54,754 bases of DNA from DASXAQ01 sp036406615 (GTDB taxonomy: Bacteria; Actinomycetota; UBA4738). The notes under the pieces were generated by a model. That model did not search any database and was not told the DNA's origin. It was given only the letters and a program-made list of their open reading frames with translations. The stretch spans positions 1 to 54,754 of the forward strand of contig DASXAQ010000026.1 of NCBI GenBank assembly GCA_036406615.1. Reading direction: 5' to 3'. The position numbers and the translations under genes were made by a program. Each line of letters begins with the position of its first letter. Within the stretch, counting starts at the first letter, position 1. Of this stretch, positions 53,451-54,754 are shown one piece after another.

Positions 53451-53855
53451 ATGGCCACCGTGAGCGTGCGCTACATCGTGGACGACGTCGACGCCGCGAT
53501 CGAGTTCTACTGCAAACAGCTCGGGTTCCACGAGCAGATGCATCCCGCGCCGACCTTCGCCATGCTGTCGAAAGACGACCTTCGCCTCGTGCTCACCGCG
53601 CCCGGCGGCGGGCCGGGCGGCGGTCAGGCCATGCCGGACGGCACACTACCGGCGCCGGGCGGCTGGAACCGGTTCCAGCTGGAGGTCGCCGACCTGAATG
53701 CAAAGGTCGAAGCGCTGCGCGCCGTCGGGGCGAAGTTCCGCAACGACATCGTGGTGGGCGTTGGCGGCAAGCAGATCCTGGTGGAGGACCCTTCGGGGAA
53801 TCCCGTGGAGCTGTTCGAGCCGACGCTGGCCGAGGCGCGACTGACGACCAGCTAG
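53451..53855 (+). CDS. VOC-superfamily (glyoxalase/bleomycin-resistance-like) protein
   Basis: A 134-residue vicinal-oxygen-chelate protein: VRYIVDDVDAAIEFYCKQLGF is the first beta-alpha-beta module, and FQLEVADLNAKVEAL...GGKQILVEDPSGNPVELFEP the second, with the metal-ligand Glu position kept (VELFEP). GGAGG 6 nt before ATG. Substrate unknown; roles range from detoxification to dioxygenase. Its stop overlaps the convergent coiled-coil gene (CTAG). Confidence 0.87.
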   Translation: MATVSVRYIVDDVDAAIEFYCKQLGFHEQMHPAPTFAMLSKDDLRLVLTAPGGGPGGGQAMPDGTLPAPGGWNRFQLEVADLNAKVEALRAVGAKFRNDIVVGVGGKQILVEDPSGNPVELFEPTLAEARLTTS

Positions 53856-54643
53856 CGGGCAGCCCGGTCGGCGCGCGCCTGTGCGCGGTCCGCCTCGACC
53901 TCGGCCTCGCGAGCGTCGCGCACCGCCGTCCGCGCGTCGTCGCGCGCCTGCTCCACGTCGGACTGCAGCCGTTCGAGTTTCGCCTGCGCCCGGTCGGCGA
54001 GCTCGCGAGCCTTGATCGCGCGGCGCCTTGCCTGGCTCGCCTCCGCGCCCAGCCGCTTCGCGCGGGCCGCCGCATCGCGGGCCTCGGCGGCGGCGCTGGG
54101 CTGGGCCGCTTCCGTCCGGCCCCGTCCCCCAGGAACGACCTCGAGCCCGGTCACCTCGCCGAAGCCGAGCGGCGCCGGAAGCTCCTTCGACAGCCGCCCG
54201 GCTCGCACGGCCTCGGCCGCCTCGTCGTCGATCGAGGCCGCCTCGAACGTGGCCGTCACGGCCTCCAGCGCGCCCGCCGAGGAGTGCCCCTCGCCGGCCA
54301 GCAGCCGGGACGCCTGCTTCGTCAGGGCCGCGACGGCCTTGCGCCGGCGAGCGGACGCGTCCCGCAGCGCATCGGAGGACCCGCCGGACACGATCCGGCG
54401 CTGCGCGGTCCGAAGCGCCGCTCCCGCATCCAGCAGCTCCTGAACGTCGCCCGGTGCCCGCCGGGCGACCTCGTTGACGGCCCACGCCGCGACCGTCGGA
54501 CGCCGCAGCGACTTGACCGTCGCGGCGTCGGCGTCGCGGCCCTCCTGCTTGAGCTGTTTCGCCAGGTCGTCGCGCGCGGCGACGAACTCGCCCGGAGAAC
54601 GCGTGAACAGCTGATCGAGTTCGTCGTCGAGCGATGCGGTCAT
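53852..54643 (-). CDS. Coiled-coil hypothetical protein
   Basis: A 263-residue soluble protein. The N-terminal part (about 1-150) is helical with RPTVAAWAVNEVARR, and the C-terminal part (about 185-263) is a long charged Ala/Arg/Asp/Glu heptad-like helix (AKRLGAEASQARRRAIKAREL and similar) expected to form a coiled coil. No catalytic motif is seen. I have the impression that this architecture is common in Actinomycetota as an uncharacterised protein, but no name is safe. Confidence 0.75.
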   Translation of the reverse strand: MTASLDDELDQLFTRSPGEFVAARDDLAKQLKQEGRDADAATVKSLRRPTVAAWAVNEVARRAPGDVQELLDAGAALRTAQRRIVSGGSSDALRDASARRRKAVAALTKQASRLLAGEGHSSAGALEAVTATFEAASIDDEAAEAVRAGRLSKELPAPLGFGEVTGLEVVPGGRGRTEAAQPSAAAEARDAAARAKRLGAEASQARRRAIKARELADRAQAKLERLQSDVEQARDDARTAVRDAREAEVEADRAQARADRAAR

Positions 54644-54754
54644 GGCGTCGTGCGCACTCCCCCGGGTTCGCGACCCGCGCGGCCGGCGTTCGCGATCAAC
54701 CTACCGGCTTTTCCCCACGGTCACGAATCGATCGCGCCGGCGCGTAATCGCATC

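Overview
The window is a GC-rich, densely packed chromosomal segment that reads as a deep-branching, probably uncultured member of the Actinomycetota. The evidence is gene order plus style. The minus strand carries, in transcription order, leuS - comEA - comEC - holA, then lepA - hemW - hrcA - dnaJ - rsmE - zinc-ribbon gene - HIT - phoH - ybeY - CBS transporter - cdd - era - (ycaQ-like) - recO - uppS - glyS, and later ppdK - dgt - dnaG - rpoD. As I recall it, this is close to the order in Streptomyces and relatives. The GlyRS is the single-chain dimeric type, many neighbours share ATGA or GTGA stop/start overlaps, GTG starts are frequent, and several starts lie 6-8 nt behind a TANNNT hexamer, as in leaderless actinobacterial mRNAs. 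No species can be named from sequence alone.

Layout. 1-0.6 kb: 3' end of an amidohydrolase gene. 0.6-0.83 kb: two tRNA genes, CAT and GTT (Asn). 0.9-2.1 kb: a YceI-like protein and a SHOCT-like membrane protein. 2.2-6.6 kb: dgt, dnaG, rpoD. 6.7-9.8 kb: a tightly coupled three-gene operon with two related secreted beta-propeller-like proteins around a secreted NlpC/P60-like protein. 10.1-12.8 kb: ppdK.

12.98-22.3 kb is the accessory block: a DUF1905/OmdA protein, a divergent flavin-dependent halogenase-like oxidoreductase, then a plus-strand operon (two-gene TPP decarboxylase, cyclase-family hydrolase, class V PLP enzyme, bicupin), a TPR protein, and an alpha-oxoamine-synthase-like enzyme coupled to an MFS exporter. 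It sits between ppdK and glyS and is the best candidate for undescribed chemistry.

22.3-43.4 kb returns to housekeeping: translation and ribosome maturation (glyS, era, ybeY, lepA, rpsT, rsmE), replication and repair (recO, holA, ycaQ-like), heat shock (hrcA-dnaJ with a CIRCE operator), undecaprenyl diphosphate synthesis (uppS) and heme chaperoning (hemW). DNA uptake (comEC/comEA) and leuS follow to 46.9 kb. The last 8 kb is a regulatory and accessory tail: an anchored propeller protein, a CheY-like response regulator, a double ACT protein, a 1184-residue cyclase-ATPase, a DUF6328-like membrane protein, a VOC protein and a coiled-coil protein.

No CRISPR array, insertion sequence, prophage, integrase, rRNA or origin was seen. 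All family assignments are from motif reading; no database search was run.
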